Shown: in pieces, positions 49,701 through 61,700 of the stretch
How the letters are laid out: every line of letters starts with the position of its first letter
Numbering within the stretch: position 1 is the first letter of the stretch
NCBI GenBank assembly: GCA_009760855.2
Contig: WPIO01000014.1
Coordinates: 6,367,001 to 6,431,000 of the forward strand
DNA length: 64,000 nucleotides
Direction of reading: 5' to 3'
Source of the DNA: Cristatella mucedo
Lineage: Eukaryota > Bryozoa > Phylactolaemata > Cristatellidae
Notes under the pieces: model-generated
The model's database searches: none
What the model saw: the letters and a program-made list of their open reading frames with translations, nothing else
What the model was told of the DNA's origin: nothing
Made by a program: the position numbers and the translations under genes

Positions 49701-52700
49701 AGTTAGGCCACGGTCATAAGAACTTGAAGCCGGCTAAATGAAGTCACGACAGCAGTTAATGAGGTTGGCTGTCATTTTGATGACGATTTCTTATGAGCCA
49801 GGAGAGAATGCCGACTATAAATAACTAACAAATTCTATGAAATCATGTTTGTATGCTTTAAGTGCATTACTTCATCTTCATCTTGCATCAGTAGAATTAA
49901 TAATTCCAACTGCATTTGACAGCTATGTAGATTGCAATAGTAATAGCTGGACAAAAGAAACAAGACTGGGTCCGTAAAATTGAATTACTTGGAGGGCGTT
50001 AGGTTAGCAAAAACTCACTACACCCACGAGTTTTCACGGTGAACGCCCCGGGTACTATCCGATGCTTCAGTGAATGATCAAAGTGTCCCCACTGAACAGA
50101 GTTCACAGATGCATTCATAAAGCAAGCCCACATTGTCGTGCTCATATTTGCGTTAGGAGAATTAAACCTCTTTTCAGGAGCTTCACATATGCCACGGGCT
50201 CGAGCCCACGACCTCGGTCATACCTTGGTTGGGGCGAGCACCTTAACCACATACATGCCTCTTTTCTCAGTGAATTCTTGTTTATCGCTCACGCAAGTGA
50301 CGCAACCGTTCAAAATCCCAATCAGCAGTCACAGAGCAGTGGCAATGGATGAAGAAATGGGTATGTAAACAAAAGAGTGGTTGGCACTGAGTATCTCTTA
50401 GTATGCACAGTAGTCAAGAAGTAATGCATACATGGAGGAGACAATGCATTTCGGGAGAAGGAAAAGACAATATAAATTATAAACTCTTAATAAAAATGCT
50501 TGGGATGCTACACATTAATAAGGTTAACTGAATTTTTAATAACATGCTCAATGATAATGGCTCCGCCAGCAGCACTGGTATGAGCATCAGCAGAAGGACA
50601 AAGACAAGAACACTATTATCTATGAGGGGAGGGAGAAGCGACAAGGAAACCATGCTGCCACTGGGTCTTTGCCCATGAGGTAAGGTGCCTGCTGCGCTGG
50701 TTTGGCTCAGTGTTTAAGGTGCATGCACCAACCAAGGTCAAGGTCTGTTGGCTATCGAAGTTGCAAAAGGAAGCTAAAAGGTCTGTTGGCTACCGAATGC
50801 GTATGGAAAGCCGCTCAGGCTGTGAGTGTGCTATATTAAACTTTCCTGCGCAACACCCACATAATCTTCGTGGAGTTACAGATGGTGATACATAATATGA
50901 CATGACAGAGGCTGTGAGTGTGCTATATTAAACTTTCCTGTGCAACACCCACATAATCTTCGTGGAGTTACAGATGGTGATACATAATATGACATGACAT
51001 GACATTAAGGTGAATGCATTTGACGACAGTGATCGTGGGTTCAAGCCTCATGGCAAATGTGAAGCAACTGAATATCAAACTTCTCTTAAGACACTAGACA
51101 AATGAATTATATTTATTTACATATGTGCTCTCCACGACCCAGGCCGTGGGTTTAAGTCCTGCAACCTTTTACTGCTTGCAGCAAGCAGTAGAGATGAAAT
51201 GCCGTGAAGGCTTTTCTGCCACTAAATAAATTAGGCTATTAAATCAGCTTACCTTATCTATTATTTGTTTAGAAGATTACTCAGCAATGTGGTCACTAAT
51301 CAAGGCTAAGAAACAATGCTGCTCAAGTGCTAGCAATTTGCAAACAGGCAAAGTGAGTAACGGCTAGTCGATGGACAGATGTAGTGAAATGCCAAGCTCG
51401 ATAAAACAAGCTCAATGGGGGTAGAGGAAGGAGGGACAGAAGGGGGGGAGGGGGAGAAGGTAGCCTGCATGCTTATGGGCTGCACTGCCAGGTCAGGCCA
51501 CATTCGATCATAACCATACACCCTAGACCCCACCAAACTATAAGTGAGCAGTGCACGATCAACCTTCACATTTTCTTAATGCAGAGAGCAAAGCATTGCC
51601 ACAGAAACGGGGATAGTAATAAAGAGTTACCTGAGTTGAAACGCAGACAAACGGCTGAAGATCCTAAAATTGTAAACACAGTCACAGCACAGCTAGACGA
51701 ATAAGGAAGCAGTGCAAGCAGTCCAAGGGCTAGGGCTGAGCGTACTACCTTCTTGCCTTCACCAAGCACATAGTTGTGGATGAGATACATGACACCGGAA
51801 GCAGCCCAGATGCTAACCGCTTCACCCAGAACACGCGGAACAACACCACTGAAACGAGCCACGTGACGATTGCAACACGTGATGCAATTGCCTGCTTTTG
51901 GCATTTTGAATTGAAAACGTTTGAAGGGCAAAGTAGAGCTGAATGCATTGCTAATCATTTTGTTTGGGTGAACATATGCATACACAGTGACCGACTAAAA
52001 AATCCCTGTGGACTAAAATGCTGCCTTAGACATTTAAGTGTTTCATGGACGGAAAACCAACAAAACTTCACCAGATCATAAGATTGGCATTAGTTATTTA
52101 AACTGTAAAAATTCCTTCGCAGTACCAGTTTGATTTTTACCAGCTGCAATAACATGGTGCATTTACACAATTTTTTGCAGTATATGAGGTAATATCTGTG
52201 TTCCAACATGAACAACATTCTCGATGGATATAATCTTGAATTACCATCGTAGCACTACTAAGTAAGATTCACCACATGTAACAACTATAAACATATCAAA
52301 ATGTATCCAACAACCATAATGGACATTTGAGAGTAATCACCAAGAGGTTGAAGCACTTTATTGAACATCCCGATGATAGGAACGACATGATTCAGAGAAG
52401 CAAGAAATGTTGCTGTTTAAAGGAAAAACCACCGAACGGCGTTTTCTGATTTACAAGGAATTTAAGATTTTTTATCTGAATTCCTATGTCTTAGCTACCC
52501 GACGTTGCGAAATGAACGTACTACATTAAACTGCACCCTCATAATTTAACTGAAAACTTTAATGCATTCAGCTCACCGTGGTTTTAGCATCCCACGTGTT
52601 TATCAAGACTTCTAAAGCAGTTGTATATGGTCGTACAGATATTTTTTCCACCAGGAGACCAAGTTGGCTGGTGTCTAACTCTAACTGCACTATTAATTTC

Positions 52701-55700
52701 TTGCGAAGTCTCAAACCAGGTCTGACTTACGTCTGAGCATGCACACAACCACGTTAGAAATCTTGAACATACTAAAACTAGTGCCAGACATGTAATGGAA
52801 TGTATCTCCATCTGTAACTCCACAAGCCACAAAGAAGATGTGGGTGTTACACAGGAGAGTTTTGTATAGCCCACTCACTGCCTAAGCGGCTTTCCGTACA
52901 CATTCGGTAGCCAAAAGACTTCGAGCCAAAGTACACGACTTTAAATCCAGGGTTGGCTGATTCAGGTGGCCGGCTTATAAAGCCAGCTCTTACACACACC
53001 CACCCACCCACAACCGACAAGCCTAGCTGCAGAGTTTTGCACCAGCTGTACAATCTTTAAACGATTTCTTGAATTTTGACTTAATAAGAAGGTATCTCTA
53101 AGTGATGCGGAATGAGACCAGAGACTACAATTAGCAGTTCCTTATTTGTTAATTAGTGTATGGCAAACAAGCAGTTGCATAGCCCATCACAAGTGTTAAA
53201 AGAGTAACCCTCACAGGCACACAAGTATGCTCTATTTCTAAAGAGAACATAGGAATTTTCAAGAACTTGCAGACCCTGGTACATATTGGTTTAGGACTTT
53301 TTTGGACATGCAATTGACAAGCCTTACTGCTTACAAGTGCAGTGGCTGCTAATAAACTCATGCTTAGGTATCAGGAAGGAAATTTGACCACTAGCGACCG
53401 AGTACTACCGGTCATCTCGGTTTGACAGTAAACGTGTGGATGGAGAATGCAACATAAATTAGATTATTAAAGCATAAAAGCTCTTAAACTCATATATAAT
53501 GCAGCAAGGGAGTCTATGCACTATTAGGACAGAGAACGGCAATAATTCTATAATTTTATAATAAACTTTGACAGTGCTCATGTTGACAGCAGCAACTGAA
53601 TTTAGCAATAGAAGGGTAAGTGTAAAGGTGGGCTAAAACCACCATAACAAGCAACTAAATCCCACTTACAGGTCCCTAGTAACGATCCAAATTTAATGCA
53701 AAAGCATGTGGAATGCCAGGCCGCAGAACGATTCAGAACTGCTCTAAAGTTTGCTAGCAGGCCATAAAAAGGTAGCTTACGAGAAAAATCCAGCCAATCC
53801 TTCGTTCTTGTAAATGTCTGCTATAGTCGAGAAGAAACCACTGTAGTGCTGCTCACGCCCAACAAACGAGCAGATCATTCGAATCATAACCACTGCAAAA
53901 AGTATATGGCATTTACTACTTCTTGATGCGAGACAAACCAGGGCCACGACAGCAAAAGCTACACTAGGCATTCGTAAAAAACTCAGGTAAATATTGGCTG
54001 ATTCGTCAACCTGGCTTTGTCCAGCAGAAAAGCTTTAGCAGCTATGCGACTTCTTGCAACTGGCAATATAGGACTGCCTGCTTCAGGACTCAAAACCACC
54101 GCCTCGGTCATTACCTACAAGTATCTTTCTAATAAGGAGGACCATCCTCATGATACAGCAGTAGAGCAACAAAAATAGTTTTGATAATAAGTATATCAAC
54201 CAATCAGTGACTGCTACTGCATATGGGGCCGGCCGAGTGCTACTGACAACAAAGAGAAGAAAAACGAACGAATTTGTTTTTAATCCTGCTGATCCATTGC
54301 AGCCACACTAGTGACGCTTTTTGAAACCTAGGCAAAGGTCAGATTTTAGCACATAGGTGCTAAGAGAAGCTGCAATGTGGGCCATGTTATATGATACATA
54401 TATGCTATTGAATAGATAAAGAAAAAGGAACAGATTTATCACACAGTATATTATCCAAGCGAAGACAAAAATCAAGAAGCTAAAGCAGCAGAGAGACTCA
54501 AATGATTATCACTCCAAATAGCTGAGGGCTCACACCGCTAGATCTAGTCCATTCATAACATTCTGCCTAGACTTCTATACCACACCTCAGCTCCTTTGGA
54601 AATTACCACTATAATAAATTATTTCAGAACTGATGCCTATGTAAGTAGCTGCCAAGATGCATCGCATGGGGAAGGAACCGTCCAGTACACACTACTCGAT
54701 TGCTGCCCTGTGAAACCCTCTCTGGAAAGGAATGGCATAATATTAGGCATTTGCCCCTCAGAACTGACCAAGCAAATGCTTTCTGCATGATCTAGAAATG
54801 TCTAACGGTCTCTTTTGCGAGACAGTAGCAGACCTTCAGTAGACAATATCGATTATTAGATTACATCAACCGAGCATGGATAACAACTCTATAAGACAAA
54901 TGGATGCCGTAGAAAAATTGGCTTGCACCACATAGTCCTGCACGCAGGTTGAAGCTATTAATTTCAGTCAGGTTGCTTATTGTAAAAACAAATAACTAGG
55001 ATAAAAAGTATGCCACAAGAAACATCAAGTAAAATGCAGAGCATACAATTCAGAACCGAAAGGTATCCTAAACTGTATATGTTCTATAGTGGTGCCCTTT
55101 TTTTAGCAGCTAAATAGCCAGGACATCTACAGATTCAGGTATCTACAGATATCTGTAGATACCTACATCAGCATAAAGTGTTAATACACTTCGCATGTTG
55201 GAACACACACGCTGGCTTACCATGGAGAGGTTGAGATATGATGATGGCCACAGTTTTTGTGCAGCTGCTGATAGTTGTCTGCAAAGTGAGATGGCAAAAC
55301 AGCTATGCAATCAGCTTAATATTATCTTTGACATAAAACAAGTATAGGACTTGATTGGAGTGAGTATTTGGCACTACAAATCAACTAGTGCACGATTTAG
55401 CTGACCATGCACAGGTATGTTTCGTGGTAGCAACGACAGTGATTTCAGCGGCTAACTTGTATCGAGACTAATGAGGCCATTGATACATATATCAAGTTGA
55501 TTTACCTTATGTCACAGCTTTGTTTTCACTTAGTGGTAGCAGCTGTGTCTGTTCACGAAGCATGAGCATGACATTTTCTTGCAATTCAGAGCGATAGCTC
55601 TCAATATTTGCATTTACGCGACGCTCTATTAGCAGCAACTTTTTTAAAAGCTAGTTTAACCCTTAGACTTTGGCAATTTGCCCGTTAAAACAGAAGACTT

Positions 55701-58700
55701 CTGCCTTTGGTATCAGACACCTGAGCACACGCCTTTTAGTTCCTCGACATTTGCCGTCCGGACAAAATGATACCCTAAACCTGCAGTGCGTGATCCATTT
55801 GCCCAATGCAAGTGGTGGTGATAGCCTTTAAGGGAAAATGTCGAGAAAACTCCTGTGAAACAATCAAATATTTGTTTCGGGCGACCTCTCAAAAGACAAG
55901 CATTCTAGAAACAGGGTCGCTAAATTTTGAATATTTTCGTATTTAAATAATGTTTATGAAAACCATGTTTCACCCGGAAGTAAATCTAAAGCAATATATA
56001 TACAACTACAAATTTACGGATCCTAGCATCATATAGCATATCAGGACCTAATGTCCCAACTTGCTGAACCTTGGTACGTCGACATACACGTTAAGAGTTT
56101 GTAGAAGTGCATGCCTATGACTTGATAGCAGCATTTATAATGTAGCTTAATGCCACGTAAAATTCATAACTTGGCCAATACTTCAAAATAATCAATGCAA
56201 AATTTCAAATGCAAGTTCAGCTCTGCCTGAAAATCACTGCAGTAGTTAATAATTTCGATTCAATAAGTTGTCATACATGCGATTGCAGAAAATATAGCTC
56301 GAAGACGTTTGTGACAGGGAAATCGTCAAAACTTCTAATGCCATTTCCAAGTTTTGTCTTTTGAAAGGTACCCTAAATAAATATTCAATTGTTTGACCTA
56401 TTTTCTCAACATTTACCCATAAGGCTCTTATGCCTCTATATAAATGAGGTTGCTAAACGAATAACCTTTTTTATAGCAGCAGCATTTGCTTCTTTGCAGT
56501 ATGCAGTTACACAAAACTAATGCACAAAAAGGCAGTGATTACATTTTCCGGATGAACGTTCTGTAACAATTATACACAGCAATCTCAATACAAGGACTGA
56601 ATAGATGGCTGCTTTACCAGCACACAATTAGAAGCCTAAGCAGTATGTCGGCTAAGACTCAGCAGCTGCCAAATAAGAAAAACACCATTGCCCATAATCA
56701 ATTCCCACTTGGAAAAGCCGTGGGCAGAGAGCAGAAGACTACACGATTTCTTTGCTAGCTGCCGTCTTCCCTTTCCTCACATCCAATGTTTGTGGGACAG
56801 AAAATAAAGTCACGAAAAATTAATCAACTATAAAACAAGACCACATACGATAAAGTCAACAGTCAGACTTTGTGACCTACACGGAGTGGTAAGCTACAAC
56901 GAAATGAAAAGAATTGTTGCTCATAAGAAAGATGGTGGCAACATCCTGCAATCAACATTAAAAGGAAATTAGCAACAAAGCTAACTGCTTTGCATTCGAA
57001 GGGACTGACAGGGATGTTCGACTGCCTCAGGGCTGACCGCTTAGGTGTTATTTAATATTCAATTAGCACACACATAAGTCGGCTCTGGCCGATGTCTAAC
57101 TCAAGCGCACGATGGACTCAACCGGGCCGAGGGATTAGTAGAAAGGGCCCATGCGACACAATAAAAGCTTAGCTGAGAGCTAAAACCAGCTGCCAGCATG
57201 TGTGACACAGCCCACGCAAAAAGGCAGCAAGCTAGAACCATAAAAACATAACGATGGGTTGTTTGGGTGCACGAATTAACAAATGTTATATACATATAGA
57301 TACTCACACACGCATCAGCAATTACAGATTTACTCATACATGCAACAACATGTACATCACATGGGATAATTTTGTCGATATGCAGCTACTGAGCCAAACA
57401 GAAAAATTTCAAGCACAAATCCATACCTGGGTCAGAAATCTGTTGAGTGTGAGTGGATCATCATCAGAAGGTTGAGGTCTCTTAAGTTGTGCCCTTATCA
57501 CCTGAAGGTACATAGGTAGGATATCGGGAAGCAATTTTTCCTGCCGATAGGGAACAGCCCACAGAACAAAAGGCAGCATCACTGCAATTGACTCAAGAGC
57601 AGCAGATGTGCTGGCGGGTGTCCATCGCTTGCCCCACCTGCCCATCTACAATTCCCCACTCGCCTACTGGCATATATTCACAATTTGACCGACACAACAC
57701 TGCAATAACTTATTTATTTTCCAGCGAACGAATAGTATGAGTTTGCTATGTGCAGAATGCTGTTCTGAAAGATTAGGTATACACTGTGAAAAGGTTCAAC
57801 AGTTCTAGCAACTAGAATACAAAAATCAGATGACCTTCAAGAGGAGATTCCAGCTACATAACATTACAGCTGTGGCAACACGTGCAGTACCCAACACAGT
57901 CGATACTTGCAGTTACAAAGAGCAGAGGAGAAACCAGGCTGCAAAAATGCTTACATCCTCAACCTTGCTTGACACAAGCTGACCAATGGCCTGCTCAGCA
58001 ATGCGTGCCGTCCAGCCTCTGTACAGACCAAAGAAACCATCCTTGGATTTAATAAAGCCCACTGCAAAATTTAAAAAGGCAATTGCAGCACTGTCTACAG
58101 TTCAACTATAACGAACAAAAGAGTGCAACATACTTACAATATTTCAATATATTCGGGTATGAGGAGTACTTGGTTTTGCTGAAAACGCCTATAGCTGGCA
58201 CTGGATCCAAGGGTTCATAACCTGCCTACAAGAAAATGTGTGTTTAAAATTAACTGCAAGCACACGACATCTTGGTCGTAGCCAATAACTAGCCACAGGT
58301 AGCACAGCACAGCTTACGTGCCCAGCTCACAAAAAGTGGATCAAGTCCCAAACCTGTTGTGGATTAGCTCTCCACCCTTAAGGAGTCAAATTTTTTGCGA
58401 GCATCTCACATTTGGAGTCTCTAACATCCGTATGTCTAACAAAAGCCTAAGATTTTTTATGAACTGCTACTCAACACAAAAAGCCAAGGCTGGAGTGCCG
58501 GATGCTATGGCATGCCGGCTTGGACACACTACCGAAGCAATATGCAAGCCTTATATGCCCCCATTGATGGCACTTGACAAAGTAGCTCGACAGCTAAAAT
58601 GTAATAAACTCAAAAGCTGCACACAACATTGCATCTTTTAAACCAAATTTACACAAAACCGCAGGCACCCTTGCATATGACATCGCCTGAAGTAATGAAA

Positions 58701-61700
58701 ATTAAAAGAAAGCTACAATCTAACAACAGTTATTCACTTCATTTGCTCCATTCGTATGACTTATTTTGTATGTGCTCAGATGCACTGCAATTTTGCATGT
58801 TAGCACTAATAAGTTCAATACATCATTTCCATCAAAAGTACCTTGAATAGAGATTTAGTTCTCATAGGGTGCTATAAGATGCTAAAATCATTTTTTTATT
58901 TGTTGTGATTACTATCAGTATGCATTATAGAGAATCCGAGTTTAAATTCCAATAAGTTGGGTAAGACATGGTATCACGTGAGTATTACTTTGAACTTTGT
59001 CCACATAATTTTTCTTCAAAGACTTCACGAACACCATAAAACAGACACCCCATCGTGCACAATACATCGAACCAAATTAATCAGAACGATGACCCTACGA
59101 ACTAAAAAAAAACAATCTAGCTCATTCTGGTCTTTTCATCAGGTTCGTGCCTTTTGTTCTTTGCTAGGCCAATCAAGCAAACATTACTAAAACGCATCGA
59201 CACGAGTCTGCGCACATTCAAGAGTTACTGCCAAGAGCAGGCATGGTAAGTGGTGGGAGGCAGCTGGTTTGATGCCTCTGGAGAAGCCGCCTAATGTTTA
59301 TTGTGGTGGTGCCTTGCTGGGGGGGGGGGGGGGGGGGGGGAAGGAGGAATAGCTTTGATTGTCGATGTAGGACAGTGGTTCTCGACCCCTTCAAAGGTCG
59401 AACGACCCTTCCACATGGGTCACCTAAGACCAACTGAAAACACACATTTCCACATTTTGCACAAAATAATTTTATGGTTGCGGGTCGCCTCAATACGAGG
59501 AACTGTATTAAAGGGTCGCAGCACTAGGTATGTTGAGCACCAGTGGTATAGGGCATCACAAGTTAGCCATGAGTCTTGAGCTCTCATGGTCTACATTGAC
59601 ACACATTTTTTAGTGGTGTTCTTAATAATAATAATTGCTAATATACATTTGTTATAGCGCCGTAAAAGAACTCAATCTCTTTCTATAAACTTTACATTTG
59701 CTGCAAAGGAAGCATGATCGAATGGTTAGTGGTAGCATGCTCAATGACAACAAGCATATCATAATTAGCATTGCCATGCATAGGGTCAGCACGAAAAAGA
59801 ACATACAGGTCGAAGCACGAGGACCCACTAAAAGCAATAATAAATAGAGGCGTTTTTAGTTTCTTTTTAAATGTGGTCAAGTCAGGAGATGTCGTAATGT
59901 GCAAGTCAGGAGTGAGTTCCAGGCTCTGAGAGCGTATTCTTATTTTCTTTAATACCCATCTATACTCAGCCGCAAAAAATCCTTGCAGTATGGCTACTGT
60001 TGCTGTAGCTGTAAATTCGTTTGGATTATAAAGAGGGAAACACATAGGCTGCAAGTATGCATGCATTTATTGCGCCGACATTCAACCATGATTCTTTATG
60101 ACCTTACTAGTCTGGTCAGGCTTCGAGGCAGCAGGCTACTGCATTATCTGGTCAGCTGTAGCACATTCTAGCGAGCCCAGTTTTACTAAAAACGTCAGCT
60201 ACTGGTGTTAGCCAAACACTGCGCTCAGGGTGCCTGTCGAAATCACTACACAGTTGTTCCATATAATGTAATGTATCTCCTGTAACTCCAGCTCTCCATG
60301 TAACTCCACAAAGACTAAGCGGGTGTTACAAAGGAGAATTTCCTATAGCCCACTGAAAGCTTAAATGTCTTTCTGTACGAGTTCGGTAGCCAACAGACTT
60401 CATCTCAGGCAACAAAGAGAAAATGAGAGGCATAGCTGAATCAGGAAGGCAGTTGAGGTAATGAATAGCATGGGAGTAGCAGCTCAGGACGACTGGAAAG
60501 GATAAGCTATGGGGTTCAAATAAGGCGACTGTCTGGATCACTGCACTGGCACTAAACAAGGATACGTCAAAAAGTAATTTAAAGTTATTTTGGTCTAGTA
60601 AGGTGGATTTCAAAGCTCAAAACTGCCAGGGGTCGTAACATTTGGCTGCAACGTAACGATCCTATGCACATTCTCAGGCCAGTGAAGTTCTGTTCGGCTT
60701 CAGCTAGGCGCACTACATCCATTAACATCCAGTGGCTATTGTGCATAGGAAATACACATAGTACCGAATTTGACAAAAATGGGGTGGACGATGCAGGAAG
60801 AGCCTGCAGATTGCGACCTGCCAAAATCCTAAAGTACATCCTACGATCCTAAGCATTCTAACAGTGAATCATTTCAGAGCTAAAAAATTCAATACGGTCA
60901 CTCTATGAACAAATCTATACAGAAAGCATTTTAATGGTAACAAATCTACTCACCTACAACCAGATGAGCCAGCTTTGTGAAGGATGGCAGAGCTGTCAGC
61001 TGACAAGAATTTTCGGAACATGATACAGCCAAATGGGATAAAGCATAATATATGACCAGGTGCAAAAAGAATGGCTTTAAACAGTTCTGCGAACTAATCA
61101 ACGCCTCAGAATAACCGTTTACCTCACACAAGGAAACTGCTGGCTCAGAAAAGGAAGAAGTACCAGAACCCACAAGCCTCACTTGGATAGTGCTAGCAGA
61201 GTGGTCTGGAATCAAAGCCTGCCCTCCAATGCACTGCCAGCAACCATAGGACCAGTCGCATTTAGAATTTCATGCACTCACAAGTGCGGAAAGCTACACG
61301 ATACCGACGCTCATCGAGTCCCCCTTTCAGCAGCCCACTCAAGCAAGGAGCCACCTCGGACTGGGCATGAACAAATAGTAGGCTACTGAACTGTTCGTAC
61401 TTATCCTTACTTATCAATTGTTCGTACTTACACGACCTGGCAAGCCTTCGGCTGGTGGCCAAGCAGCAGAAAGCTGCATGCCAGCTGAGCAAATGCGCAC
61501 GCATCACAGCACAGCATGACAGCTGCCTTTCAGCACGGCTAGCCTGCTAGCAGATCCTCAAGTTGCTTGTGCACACCGGCATCACTGTACTCAGACGAAA
61601 AGGCTGGCACACCTTGACCGAGCAATAATAGTCATCCGCTCTCTTAGCACAGAGATGGCCCTCCGTTTTTGAGGCAGGTGGAACCGGTCTCCACGGTTTA

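Noticed and set aside
51566-51985. 139-codon minus-strand frame read as one exon
   Set aside because: Only 51,848-51,749 matches MTCH2. The hydrophobic continuation is the 85-base intron read through; the 33-base microexon is in another frame.
57409-57645. Independent 78-codon coding exon with a HEAT-like feel
   Set aside because: Only the last 25 residues (57,427-57,501) join the MTCH2 exons in phase. The upstream part is bounded by an in-frame stop and has no family match.
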